Notes under the pieces: generated by a model | The model's input: the letters and a program-made list of their open reading frames with translations, nothing else | Told to the model about the DNA's origin: nothing | The model's database searches: none | Program-made: the position numbers and the translations under genes | DNA from: a virus | IMG/VR virus record: IMGVR_UViG_3300030090_002913 | Span: 277 to 21,151 of that record | Length of the DNA stretch: 20,875 bases | Direction: 5' to 3' (one strand) | Shown here: piece after piece, positions 1 to 7,232 of the stretch | Numbering within the stretch: position 1 is the stretch's first letter | Layout: each line of letters begins with the position of its first letter

Positions 1-55
1 TGACAAAGTTGAAGAAATCGCTGATGCGGTGGAGGATGCTAAGGATGGACAATAA
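1..55 (+). CDS. C-terminal end of an upstream structural-operon gene (partial)
   Basis: An open frame enters from the left edge. Its first complete codon is at position 2 and it ends with TAA at 53-55. Only 17 residues are visible, an acidic, helix-prone tail (DKVEEIADAVEDAKDGQ). It lies just before the head-tail adaptor, where siphovirus genomes usually carry the capsid protein or a small head gene. The residues are too few to identify the product. Confidence 0.5.
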   Translation, partial: DKVEEIADAVEDAKDGQ

Positions 56-107
56 TCCTCGCTATCTTTTAGAATGGTTAGACTTCTACTTTCCAGAGGA
101 GGAATAG
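45..107 (+). CDS. Possible 20-residue micro-ORF bridging two structural genes
   Basis: An ATG at 45 opens a 20-codon frame ending in TAG at 105-107. It starts inside the last codons of the upstream gene and stops 3 bases before the adaptor start at 111. A GGAGG at 31-35 lies 9 bases before the ATG, a good ribosome-binding site. The peptide is aromatic in the middle (LLEWLDFYF) and ends in four residues, PEEE. It could be a real micro-protein or only a coupling ORF that carries ribosomes to the adaptor gene, whose own GAGGAGGA site lies within it. Nothing in the sequence gives it a function. Confidence 0.35.
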   Translation: MDNNPRYLLEWLDFYFPEEE

Positions 108-110
108 ACA

Positions 111-647
111 ATGGTTTACTATTGCTCCGTCGCAGACGTAGGCTCGCGTCTAGGTCTTAACAGTGAGCAACGTACACGCGCCACCACACGCATAACTAGC
201 GCAATCCGAAGGGCTACAATCGACATTGACCAATGCTATCGCGATTACGGTAGAGATGTTCCATCACGCGAGATAGCAAGTACCACACTAAATGGTGCTA
301 TTTCTGCTGGTGCTACTACCATTACTTTGACTAGCGGTACAGGATTTAGTAGTGCTGGTAATGGTAACGTAGATGGTGATTCTTTCAAGTGGAGTGGTAA
401 ATCTACTAACGACCTTACAGGTGTTACAGGCATATCTTTCGACCATGCTTCCGGCGTTACTGTGGAAGAGGGTGAAGAGGCTCACGTACTGCGTGAGATT
501 TGCGCTGACTTATCAGCAGCATACTATTACGAGGATGAATCAACATTCCAAACAACAGGCGTTGAAGGAGGAATGAGAGGTACTACATTACGCGAAAGAG
601 GTACTAACAACCTAGTGCGCCTAGCACACCTCGGTTCAGTAGATTGA
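111..647 (+). CDS. Head-tail adaptor (connector) protein with an inserted beta module
   Basis: This 178-residue protein is probably the head-completion adaptor that docks under the portal (HK97 gp6-like class). The call rests on its position at the head of the neck-tail series and on its layout. Helical residues 1-50 (SVADVGSRLGL, then AIRRATIDIDQCY) and 125-178 (HVLREICADLSAAYYY) flank a Ser/Thr/Gly-rich insert at about 57-125. The insert has the pattern AGATTITLTSGTGF, then SGKSTNDLTGVTG. Such adaptors are normally short and all-helical, so the insert is an addition. A very similar pattern recurs in the large tail protein near 9855-10125. The start is supported by GAGGAGGA at 96-103. The next gene starts 9 bases after the stop. 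The adaptor role is inferred from synteny and helix pattern; a direct family match was not tested. Confidence 0.6.
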   Translation: MVYYCSVADVGSRLGLNSEQRTRATTRITSAIRRATIDIDQCYRDYGRDVPSREIASTTLNGAISAGATTITLTSGTGFSSAGNGNVDGDSFKWSGKSTNDLTGVTGISFDHASGVTVEEGEEAHVLREICADLSAAYYYEDESTFQTTGVEGGMRGTTLRERGTNNLVRLAHLGSVD

Positions 648-656
648 GGTGATTGA

Positions 657-1190
657 ATGATTCATATAAAAACACCGGGTATCACCAAAGAAGCCAAAAG
701 ATATTTACAAAAATTTGGCAAAGAGGCGGTGGATGAAATTATTAAAACTCTTAAAAAAATTGGTGAGGAAGAGGTTCGTAATACACAAAGTAGACTTGCT
801 ACTAGAAGCACAGCCAGCGGTGATATTTTCGATGAAGTTGCCGATGAAGTAACTTTTGATATTGTTGGTGCTGGCCCAACACAAATACCTGTTTTACGTT
901 TTGGTGCGGGAGACAACTTCGCAGGTATTATAGGTAGTCGTCGAGAGAACATAGCAGGTATTCTTGCTTTTGGAAAAAAAGCAGGTAAGCCTTTAAAGCA
1001 AAGAAAACTTGCTACCCCCGCTAAAAAAAGTGGCACAGGATTTAAACTAATTTTACAAAAAGGTTACGTTAGCCCCGCAAGGGAAGCCGAGGAAGCGTTT
1101 TTACCAAAAGCAGAAAAAAATATAGAAGAGAAAATAGAAAGGAGAGTGCCGGAAGCACTTCGTAAGGCGTTTGATGAGGTGAAGGTATAA
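657..1190 (+). CDS. Neck / head-tail joining protein (HK97 gp10-like)
   Basis: A 177-residue, lysine-rich protein. Its opening is long and helical (GITKEAKRYLQKFGKEAVDE, then KKIGEEEVRNTQSRLATRS), followed by a beta-rich middle (FDIVGAGPTQIPVLRFGAGD) and a helical C-terminal end. This helix-sheet-helix layout, with conserved-looking KxIGEEEVxNTQSRL, is typical of gp10-type minor tail or head-tail joining proteins that form a neck ring. Position agrees: it sits between the adaptor and the tail terminator. The ATG at 657 is preceded by GAGGTGAT three bases upstream, the strongest ribosome-binding site pattern in this virus. Its TAA overlaps the next ATG (TAATG at 1188-1192), so the two genes are probably translationally coupled. 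Confidence 0.6.
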   Translation: MIHIKTPGITKEAKRYLQKFGKEAVDEIIKTLKKIGEEEVRNTQSRLATRSTASGDIFDEVADEVTFDIVGAGPTQIPVLRFGAGDNFAGIIGSRRENIAGILAFGKKAGKPLKQRKLATPAKKSGTGFKLILQKGYVSPAREAEEAFLPKAEKNIEEKIERRVPEALRKAFDEVKV

Positions 1191-2263
1191 TGGCTATCGC
1201 AACTAAGACTCAATACTGGACAAGTCGTATGAACGGCACAAATCCAGCCGCCTTGACAGGAACATTCAACGATTCTTGGTCTGAAACTGGTAGCGGTGGT
1301 GCAGCCAGTGGAGAGTATTGGAGAATCAGTGGCAACGGTTATTGGTCACAAACTCCTACAACGAGCGATTATACTCTTGTTGCCGCTCTAAAATTTCCAA
1401 ACACAGGCGCGTTACCTAGCGATGGCACTGTGCTTATGCGCCTAGATAATGGTGATTACAGGGTAGAAGTAAGAGCAAAAGGCAACTCATCTACCCTAGA
1501 CCTTGTTGGTGCTAGTACGGCTACTACACCAGACCTTGATTTAGCATTGGCTGACGATAATCCGGTAGCAGTTATATTACGCCTTACGCTAGATGCTAGT
1601 GGTAACGCTAGACTGTATATGCGTGAGATTATCGAGGATGACGACGGTGCTACACACTTCCTATCTGTAACCGCTTCTAGTGGTTCTGGTAAAGATGTGC
1701 GATGGGGTAACTCGTCCGGTACAGTTGATTGGGGTTCAGTGTACTACACAAGCCTTGGGTCATTTAGTCCAGACGAACTACTAACATCTGATTTTGCTCA
1801 AGATGCTTTGGTTCGTATGGGTCTTGCCATAGTAGACCAAATAAAAAACAGCACACGTATGTACCTAAAAACACAGGTAGACAACTCTTCGGTGATATAT
1901 GGGTATGACCTTTCTATGGATATGTTGAATAGATTGTCACCTCCGACAGTCCATGTTATGATAAAAGATTTGGGGTCGCCTGAGTTTGAATCGTTAGGCG
2001 GAGCAAAGATAACACAGAACTATGACGTTATGATTTTTGTAACCACAAAGGGTACTAATTATGAAAACGCATATCGTCTTGGCCTAAACATTATTGGAGA
2101 AATATTTGACGAACTTTACACGAACACAGGTGTAGAAGGAACTACTGATAGTATTATTTCGTATGTTGCTGAATTTAGTCCTCGTATGGACAATGATGAC
2201 TTTGTTTGCGTACATCGAATGGAACTAACATATATGCGTAGAATCGATATGCGACACCGATGA
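1190..2263 (+). CDS. Tail terminator fused to an N-terminal LamG/lectin-like domain
   Basis: A 357-residue protein that appears to have two parts. Residues about 40-195 look like a concanavalin A/LamG-type beta sandwich (YWRISGNGYWSQ, DYTLVAALKFP, YRVEVRAKG, VAVILRLTLDASGNARLYMRE, ending SVYYTSLGSFSPDEL). Residues about 200-357 are an alpha/beta domain of tail-terminator type. It has an N-terminal helix (DALVRMGLAIVDQI), strands PTVHVMIKDLG and YDVMIFVTTKG, a helix AYRLGLNIIGEIFDEL and a last strand MELTYMRRID. Tail terminators cap the tail tube and join it to the neck; family members are usually only about 120-160 residues, so the N-terminal half is an addition. It lies just before the tail tube gene, as expected. 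The start overlaps the previous stop and has GAGGTGAAGG upstream. The lectin-fold call is by pattern only. Confidence 0.55.
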   Translation: MAIATKTQYWTSRMNGTNPAALTGTFNDSWSETGSGGAASGEYWRISGNGYWSQTPTTSDYTLVAALKFPNTGALPSDGTVLMRLDNGDYRVEVRAKGNSSTLDLVGASTATTPDLDLALADDNPVAVILRLTLDASGNARLYMREIIEDDDGATHFLSVTASSGSGKDVRWGNSSGTVDWGSVYYTSLGSFSPDELLTSDFAQDALVRMGLAIVDQIKNSTRMYLKTQVDNSSVIYGYDLSMDMLNRLSPPTVHVMIKDLGSPEFESLGGAKITQNYDVMIFVTTKGTNYENAYRLGLNIIGEIFDELYTNTGVEGTTDSIISYVAEFSPRMDNDDFVCVHRMELTYMRRIDMRHR

Positions 2264-2276
2264 TAAGTGCGAATGC

Positions 2277-2284
2277 TTAATAAT
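2277..2284 (+). promoter_or_regulatory. Weak TATA-like element before the tail tube gene
   Basis: The 59-base gap at 2264-2322 is the longest non-coding stretch in the late block. It contains TTAATAAT about 40 bases before the tail tube ATG. A start site about 25 bases downstream (near 2307) would leave a short leader carrying GAGGTG at 2311-2316. An extra promoter would suit a highly expressed tail tube gene. The match to the archaeal TATA consensus is poor and no clear BRE is visible. Confidence 0.22.
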
Positions 2285-2322
2285 CAATCAGAGAATCAAC
2301 AACTACCGTCGAGGTGTAACCT

Positions 2323-3360
2323 ATGGTTGAATTCTTAAATCGATATGTTTCTATACAAAAAGAAGCCAGTTACGGTACTGAACCTACTGCGGGTACAGGT
2401 AACGGAGAAGTATTCGGAGAAGTAGACGATGAATCTATCCAACATAACTTTGAACTTATGACTCGCGAAGACATGAGCCGACCTATCAGTGCAAAGTCCG
2501 TAACCGGAACAGAACATTCAGCAGGAGACATCAATCTTGCTATGCAAGTCGATGATTTCGTAGGCAACTTACTTTACTCTTTCTTACCACAAGACACAAA
2601 AACAGATTCGGGTTCGATTCGGATTCATACACTAACAGAGCCTTCTCTTACAAGCGCATCTGCTGGTGTTTATCCTTCTTGGACTGTCCGTATTGGGCGC
2701 GAAGAGAAAGAACACACCTTTACTGGTATGATGACCAACACATTGAACATTTCTGCTTCTGTTGGAGAATACGCTACAATGAGTGTTGGATTTGTTGGAA
2801 AAGCAGAATCGGCAACCTCCGCTCTCGCTACCCCTACATTTGCCGGTGTCGCTCTCGATGCACTATACTTTGCTAATGGAGAAGTTCATTTCGATGATGG
2901 TTCTAGCAGCGCACCAGCCGCAGTAGCATCTGTTAAATCGTTTTCTTTTGATATTAACCTAAACCGTGATACAGATAACGCATACGGTATTGGTTCAAGC
3001 ACTTATGGTCGCGCACCTCCGGCACAACGCCGTGAAATCACGGGAACTATTGAGTTCAATAAGGTAATTTACACAAGTTCTCTCGACGAGCCTACTTACG
3101 ACGGTTTGATTGCGGCTGATGGTCTTGAATACAACGATGGAACAGACCCATCAATGAGCCTAAAATTATTAGATGAAGCAGGTGCAGATTTTATTGACAT
3201 TCAGTTCTTTAAGGTAAGATTTGAAGCACCCGAAGCATCAGTAAGTGGTCGTGACACGAATACAATGACTGTGAACTTTGTAGCCCTATACGATGACAAC
3301 CTCGGTGCGATGAAAGTAATCGCACAGGGAACTTCACTATCAAACACACAGTATGATTGA
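2323..3360 (+). CDS. Major tail tube protein
   Basis: A 345-residue protein that likely forms the stacked rings of the tail tube. The N-terminus has the typical opening of siphovirus tail tube proteins (YVSIQKEASYGTEPTAGTG, then a negatively charged stretch and RPISAKSVTGTEHSAGDINL). Two beta-rich halves follow: about 60-170, and 175-330 with FANGEVHFDDGSS, KSFSFDINLNRD, QRREITGTIEFN and MSLKLLDEAGADFIDIQFF. The repeated half pattern agrees with the tandem tube-fold layout in long tail tube proteins. It lies between the tail terminator and the tail chaperones, the canonical place. GAGGTGT stands 5 bases before the ATG. The next gene begins 9 bases after the TGA, with a GGTGAT site in between. 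Identification rests on fold-like pattern and synteny. Confidence 0.75.
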   Translation: MVEFLNRYVSIQKEASYGTEPTAGTGNGEVFGEVDDESIQHNFELMTREDMSRPISAKSVTGTEHSAGDINLAMQVDDFVGNLLYSFLPQDTKTDSGSIRIHTLTEPSLTSASAGVYPSWTVRIGREEKEHTFTGMMTNTLNISASVGEYATMSVGFVGKAESATSALATPTFAGVALDALYFANGEVHFDDGSSSAPAAVASVKSFSFDINLNRDTDNAYGIGSSTYGRAPPAQRREITGTIEFNKVIYTSSLDEPTYDGLIAADGLEYNDGTDPSMSLKLLDEAGADFIDIQFFKVRFEAPEASVSGRDTNTMTVNFVALYDDNLGAMKVIAQGTSLSNTQYD

Positions 3361-3369
3361 GGTGATTAA

Positions 3370-3546
3370 ATGAGTTTCATAGAACTAGCAGAATCTCTTG
3401 GGCATGAAGTCGATGAGGCTTCCGCAGAAGTTCTAGCAAGACTTGAGAACAAAAGCGTTGCACTAAAATACATTCGCAGACTTCCTAAGAAGAAGGCTAC
3501 ACCTAAGAAGGCTAAGAAGGCTTCAAAGAAGGAGAGTGAAGAATAA
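3370..3546 (+). CDS. Small protein with a lysine-rich C-terminal tail
   Basis: A 58-residue protein starting 3 bases after a strong GAGGTGAT site. The first 37 residues form a short acidic/helical part (SFIELAESLGHEVDEASAEVL, ALKYIRRL). Residues 38-58 are a basic tail in which KKA is repeated (PKKKATPKKAKKASKKES). Its stop overlaps the next ATG (TAATG, 3544-3548). I do not recognise it. The LGxxxxxxSAEVLARL region resembles the N-terminus of translation initiation factor IF2-type or SAP-like mini-domains, which can bind nucleic acid or protein, but the match is too short to trust. Its place between tail tube and chaperone genes suggests a tail assembly or virion role. A similar Lys-rich tail is coded 300 bases downstream. 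Confidence 0.65.
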   Translation: MSFIELAESLGHEVDEASAEVLARLENKSVALKYIRRLPKKKATPKKAKKASKKESEE

Positions 3547-3758
3547 TGGCAGTCGGTGACGGCGGCATTAAGATTGTCGATAAGACAAAGATTACTGTTG
3601 CAGAACTAAAGACCACAATGGCTGGTCTTGCATCAGAATTACAAACATTCCTTCGTGGTAGCACATTTGCTAACAACGATATTATCTATCAAATCATGTA
3701 CGAGAGAAACAAGAACAGTAACGACGTTACTGTGTATGTGGTGTTTGAAGACCAGTAA
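3546..3758 (+). CDS. Unidentified 70-residue tail-operon protein
   Basis: A 70-residue protein coupled by TAATG overlap to the preceding gene. It has no Cys, no signal peptide and no membrane segment. It has a short beta start (GGIKIVDKTKITV), a central helix (AELKTTMAGLASELQTFLRG) and a C-terminal pair of strands (DIIYQIMYERN, DVTVYVVFED). The compact alpha/beta profile fits a small assembly factor or minor tail component, but I know no family for it. The GGTGAT site for the next small gene begins just past its stop. Confidence 0.6.
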   Translation: MAVGDGGIKIVDKTKITVAELKTTMAGLASELQTFLRGSTFANNDIIYQIMYERNKNSNDVTVYVVFEDQ

Positions 3759-3771
3759 TAGGTGATTAAGA

Positions 3772-3876
3772 ATGTCGAGAAGATATACAGAACCAGTAAG
3801 TGAAGAGAAGCCAAAGAAGAAGGCTAAGAAAAGTGGAAAAGTGAAGAAAGATGCCGGTGCTAAAAAAGGAAATTGA
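3772..3876 (+). CDS. 34-residue lysine-rich protein overlapping the tail chaperone start
   Basis: An ATG at 3772 has GGTGAT five bases upstream, the same site used for clear genes here. It opens a 34-codon frame ending with TGA at 3874-3876. The peptide is strongly basic (SEEKPKKKAKKSGKVKK) and resembles the basic tail of the 58-residue protein at 3370. It overlaps the chaperone start at 3851 by 26 bases in another frame. The chaperone has only a weak site of its own, so translating this ORF may load ribosomes onto it. It is either a real mini-protein or a leader for coupling. Confidence 0.5.
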   Translation: MSRRYTEPVSEEKPKKKAKKSGKVKKDAGAKKGN

Positions 3877-4210
3877 ACTAGAAGACGGACGCAAGATTTG
3901 GGTGCGGCAAGCATCCGGTATGCAGAAATTAAAAATCGAAACTATACAGGCGAAAGTATTTCGCAAATTTAGGCACTTCGGAACTAACCCCGCAGAATGG
4001 ACAGAAGACCAAAACATAGAGTTTTCTGACGCTCTTGACGAGGCTGGTGGCGGTATGGAAGACCAAATCCAGACTTGGATTCCGGGCTGTATATTAGAAG
4101 AAAACTTTGACATAGATACTCTTACTACAACAGAACTTATGACATTACTTTCTTTTGTGCGCGGTGATGACCCGGAGGGTGCTATCCCTTTGGTCAATTC
4201 CTCGGAGTAG
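3851..4210 (+). CDS. Tail assembly chaperone, short form (G-like)
   Basis: A 119-residue protein of the tail assembly chaperone type. Such proteins coat the tape measure protein during tail growth and are absent from finished virions. It opens with a small beta hairpin (KKEIELEDGRKIWVRQASG), as many tail chaperones do. It continues with helices and ends in TTTELMTLLSFVRGDDPEGAIPLVNSSE. It sits between tail tube and tape measure genes, the family's fixed position. A slippery heptamer C CCT TTG at 4186-4192 lies five codons before its stop codon and would feed ribosomes into the -1 frame to make a longer form, as in lambda G and G-T. The start overlaps a Lys-rich small ORF and has only weak GTGAAG-like pairing upstream. 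Confidence 0.75.
   Translation: MPVLKKEIELEDGRKIWVRQASGMQKLKIETIQAKVFRKFRHFGTNPAEWTEDQNIEFSDALDEAGGGMEDQIQTWIPGCILEENFDIDTLTTTELMTLLSFVRGDDPEGAIPLVNSSE
4174..4192 (+). promoter_or_regulatory. Programmed -1 ribosomal frameshift site with SD-like stimulator
   Basis: C CCT TTG at 4186-4192 is a perfect X XXY YYZ heptamer in the zero frame (codons CCT at 4187-4189 and TTG at 4190-4192). Slipping back one base re-pairs them as CCC and TTT. A GGAGG at 4174-4178 lies about 11 bases before the A-site codon, comparable with the internal Shine-Dalgarno that stimulates -1 slipping in bacterial dnaX. The -1 frame is closed upstream by a TGA at 4168-4170 and open from 4171 to 4506. A small hairpin, AGGGT/ACCCT, is at 4235-4249, rather far to act. 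Confidence 0.72.
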
Positions 4211-4506
4211 CGACCCCATTGTGTATGGCGTTTAAGGGTGTTTTACCCTCAGACCTTTGGGACCGATATGACTCCGAGGGAGGGCATAAAAAACTTGAAA
4301 TTGATATGCTAGTAGCATCAGAAATCAATGACCGTATTAGCGAGGCCAGTAAGGATGCTAAAAAGAATGGTAAATCTATGGTTGATAGGCGTAACAAACG
4401 ACGAGAGGAACGCCAACTCTTAAACAACAACAAAGACCTGTTTACCGCATTGAGAGATGCGAATGTCCCGATTGTGGGCAGTAATGAAAGTGGGGATAAG
4501 GAATGA
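4192..4506 (+). CDS. Tail assembly chaperone extension (T-like), made by -1 frameshift
   Basis: This frame is entered by -1 slipping at 4186-4192 and adds 104 residues to the short chaperone, giving a fusion of about 218 residues. The added part begins GQFLGVATPLCMAFKGVLPSDLWD and ends in a charged helical region (KNGKSMVDRRNKRREERQLLNNN). That fits T domains, which recruit the tape measure protein. Independent starts are poor: a TTG at 4219 follows a GGAG at 4204-4207, and the ATG at 4225 lies 17 bases from it. Starting there would cut off the conserved-looking LGVATPLCMAF stretch. Its TGA overlaps the tape measure ATG (ATGA, 4503-4506). Independent initiation at 4219 or 4225 remains possible. 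Confidence 0.7.
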   Translation, partial: GQFLGVATPLCMAFKGVLPSDLWDRYDSEGGHKKLEIDMLVASEINDRISEASKDAKKNGKSMVDRRNKRREERQLLNNNKDLFTALRDANVPIVGSNESGDKE

Positions 4507-7226
4507 TTGAACTTTTAGGTATCATTCCATCTTGGTTTATAGCAGTCGTATTCGCGGCCACGCTAGTTGTAAATCGTGCTGGTGCATCTAAGATTTTCTT
4601 CGATGTGGTAGGTACTTTCCAAGCCAACAGATTAGTTATGGAAGGAGGTGCTGCCTTTGCCACATTCCAGTCACTTGCTATGGACGCCTTTTCTGGTATA
4701 GAAGAAGTAGCGATGATGGTCAATGAACAGATACAAGAAATAGTAGATAGTACAGTGCCTCTATCGAGAGAAATCGCTGCTGCTAGAATAGAATTTGATA
4801 AATTTATTAGTGATGCTGAACAGGCTAGGTTGGGCGATGAAATCAAAGATATTGGTGTACAGTTTGGTTTTACTGGCGACCAAGCACTCCGAGCCGGTGC
4901 TAAGATGGCGCAGTTGTCTGGTATGCTCGGAGAAGAAGCCGTACCTGCCGCTACGGAAATGAGTCTAGCGTTTGGTATGATTGGTGAAATGGAAGCAGAA
5001 CAAGCCATGCAGAGGCTAATCAACTTACATCAGCAGACTGGTTTTATGATGCGTGGAACCACACAAGCACAATTTGATGCTATGAGTGCAGATGAGCAAC
5101 GCAACCAAATTCGTGTAGCATCTATCGCTACACTCAACGAACTAAACGCAGTCGAAGACCATTCAGCAGCCAACATGGAAAGAATCACCTTCGTCATGAA
5201 TCAGTTCGCTGCACAAGCCCATCTGACCGGAGAATCAATAGCACATATGGCTGCTATGTCTGCGGTATTGATTGAGGCCGGTGAAGAACAGGGTAAGGCT
5301 GGTCGTGCGCTTCGTATGATTTACGCTCGTCTTGGTGCTGATACTAACGGTGCTGCTTCTGAACTAGAAGCATTGGGTGTAGCAGTAAAGAAAGCAGATG
5401 GAACCCTAAGACCACTTAATGAAATTTTGATTGATTTAGATGAAAAGACTGTTAATTTATCAGCAGCAGAAAGACAAAGAATAGCGCAGACTGTCGCTGG
5501 TAACAACCATTATGTACGTATGCTCAAGTTGATGGAAGGCACAGATAGGATGCAAAGTCTTGTTGGCGAAGCGATGGGAAATACTGCGCCTATTGTGGAT
5601 ATATTGAATGATAGATTTAGTGATATGTCTGTACAATTGACACAAGCAGAAACTAAATTAAATAACGTGCGTGGGGAGATTGGGGATGCCTTTATGCCAG
5701 CGATGGTAAATGCTACTAATGCTCAAGTCGCCTTTAATGAAGCATACTTAGATTTTATACAAATGCCTGTTTTTGGAGATGTACTACAAGGCATAGTAGA
5801 ATTTCAACAGATTGCACAAGGTACTATCGCTCCTCTAATGACCATGAACATGAACGCAAAGCAGTTATCGGTGGGTCTTATGACTTCTGTTGTTGTTATG
5901 CGTTCATTGAGTGGTGCTACTACTGCTGGTTTTAACAAAGAGGAGCAATTAAATAATCTAAGAAGAGAGGGCCAAATCTTGATGCGAAACCAAGTTGGTA
6001 TAAAACAAAAGGAGAACAATCTGACCTCACAAACTTCTATGGAAGTCGCAGAACAAATGAGATTAGAAAGAGAAAGATTTATCTTAGAAAGGTTCTCCGG
6101 TGTAGAGGGTCAAAAGCGTTTGAATTTGGCTAAACAAGAGGTTGCTGAACTACAAAAACAACTTATAAATGGTAGAATGATATTGGCACATGACGATGAA
6201 AAGATAATAAAGGTAAGACAAAGAACTAGGGGTCATAAAAACCTTAATCTTCTGTCAAAAGAAGAAAGAACAGACCAAAGATTGATAAACCAAGAATTAG
6301 AGGCACAGATACGGGAGTTATTAGAAAAAATAAATCTACAAAAAGTAGCAAACCAGTTGAGGGATGAGGAGCATCGTACTGGACAAAAGATTTTGATGAA
6401 CAGTAAAATGCAAAATGATGAAATTCAAAAATTCAATTTTAATCACCTGATGAAATTATCTAGTGCTTTTATGCAAGTACAGATGGGTGCTATGTTGGCG
6501 ACAGCGGCGGTAGGACCGTTCCTCAGTGTGTTAGGCGCGGGAGAAGATTCCGCTCGTAAGGCTAGAGTTCAAATGATTATGATGAGTATTACTATGGGTC
6601 TGATGATTGCTGAAATGGGTATATTCACAAGTGCTACTGTGGCTGACTCAAACGCTAAAGTAGTGAATACTGTTGTTACTCATCAACAAAGAAACGCTTT
6701 ACATGGTGTGGCTCATGCTTATCATGTAGCCGCAGCAGCGGCTAGAAGTTTTGGACTTGCTATTGGCGCAGGTTTGCTTTTGATAGGCTTGTCTATTGTT
6801 ATTGAAAGAGCAGCCTCATTTTTCGGTTTGTTTGGAGATGAAGTAGAGACTGCAACAGAGGCTATGGAAAGAATGAGTGCAGAGACCCAAGCAGCATCAG
6901 ACCAAGCATTTGAACTTATGTTAAGTCAGCAACAAGAAATAGAAGCGGTGATGGGTGTAGGACAGGCTTACAGTGATGCCGCTGATGAAATACATAAGTT
7001 TGGCAATTCCAGAGAAGAGTTGTTCTTTGGATTCAAGGCTGGTAATGTCACTGGTGATTTGGTAAAGCAGGTTCAACAGCAGGGTGTCGAGAACTTCGTG
7101 GCGAACACAGAAATAATTATGACCAACAACTTTAATGGTATGACTACCGATGAAGTAGCAGATACAATACTTGAAAAGATAGAAGAGAGAGCAGCGATGG
7201 AAAACATCGGAGTGACTAGGATGTAG
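4503..7226 (+). CDS. Tail tape measure protein
   Basis: A 907-residue protein, largely helical and rich in Ala, Met and Gln, next to the chaperones as expected. Residues about 250-295 carry the core typical of TP901-type tape measures (EAGEEQGKAGRALRMIYARL). Hydrophobic segments lie at about 5-23, 655-678, 691-713 and 750-778; such segments may later help the genome cross the host membrane. Charged, coiled-coil-like stretches occupy about 490-640. In this family length sets tail length; at roughly 1.5 angstrom per residue the tail would be near 130-140 nm, an estimate only. The start is fixed by the ATGA overlap with the chaperone extension. I see no lysozyme or peptidase domain, in line with a host that lacks murein. 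Confidence 0.85.
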   Translation: MIELLGIIPSWFIAVVFAATLVVNRAGASKIFFDVVGTFQANRLVMEGGAAFATFQSLAMDAFSGIEEVAMMVNEQIQEIVDSTVPLSREIAAARIEFDKFISDAEQARLGDEIKDIGVQFGFTGDQALRAGAKMAQLSGMLGEEAVPAATEMSLAFGMIGEMEAEQAMQRLINLHQQTGFMMRGTTQAQFDAMSADEQRNQIRVASIATLNELNAVEDHSAANMERITFVMNQFAAQAHLTGESIAHMAAMSAVLIEAGEEQGKAGRALRMIYARLGADTNGAASELEALGVAVKKADGTLRPLNEILIDLDEKTVNLSAAERQRIAQTVAGNNHYVRMLKLMEGTDRMQSLVGEAMGNTAPIVDILNDRFSDMSVQLTQAETKLNNVRGEIGDAFMPAMVNATNAQVAFNEAYLDFIQMPVFGDVLQGIVEFQQIAQGTIAPLMTMNMNAKQLSVGLMTSVVVMRSLSGATTAGFNKEEQLNNLRREGQILMRNQVGIKQKENNLTSQTSMEVAEQMRLERERFILERFSGVEGQKRLNLAKQEVAELQKQLINGRMILAHDDEKIIKVRQRTRGHKNLNLLSKEERTDQRLINQELEAQIRELLEKINLQKVANQLRDEEHRTGQKILMNSKMQNDEIQKFNFNHLMKLSSAFMQVQMGAMLATAAVGPFLSVLGAGEDSARKARVQMIMMSITMGLMIAEMGIFTSATVADSNAKVVNTVVTHQQRNALHGVAHAYHVAAAAARSFGLAIGAGLLLIGLSIVIERAASFFGLFGDEVETATEAMERMSAETQAASDQAFELMLSQQQEIEAVMGVGQAYSDAADEIHKFGNSREELFFGFKAGNVTGDLVKQVQQQGVENFVANTEIIMTNNFNGMTTDEVADTILEKIEERAAMENIGVTRM

Positions 7227-7232
7227 TGAAAT

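Noticed and set aside
3766-4197. 143-residue open frame on the - strand
   Set aside because: It lies opposite the chaperone and small tail genes, is Ser/Ile/Phe-rich as antisense frames often are, and has no ribosome-binding site.
4219-4506. Independent TTG-started gene after the short chaperone
   Set aside because: It is possible through GGAG at 4204-4207, but the slippery heptamer, the SD-like stimulator and the open -1 frame upstream fit a frameshift better.
4442-5023. 193-residue open frame on the - strand
   Set aside because: It is a shadow of the tape measure gene; the composition (Ser, Ile, Ala) mirrors Ala/Met/Glu codons on the other strand and no start signal is present.
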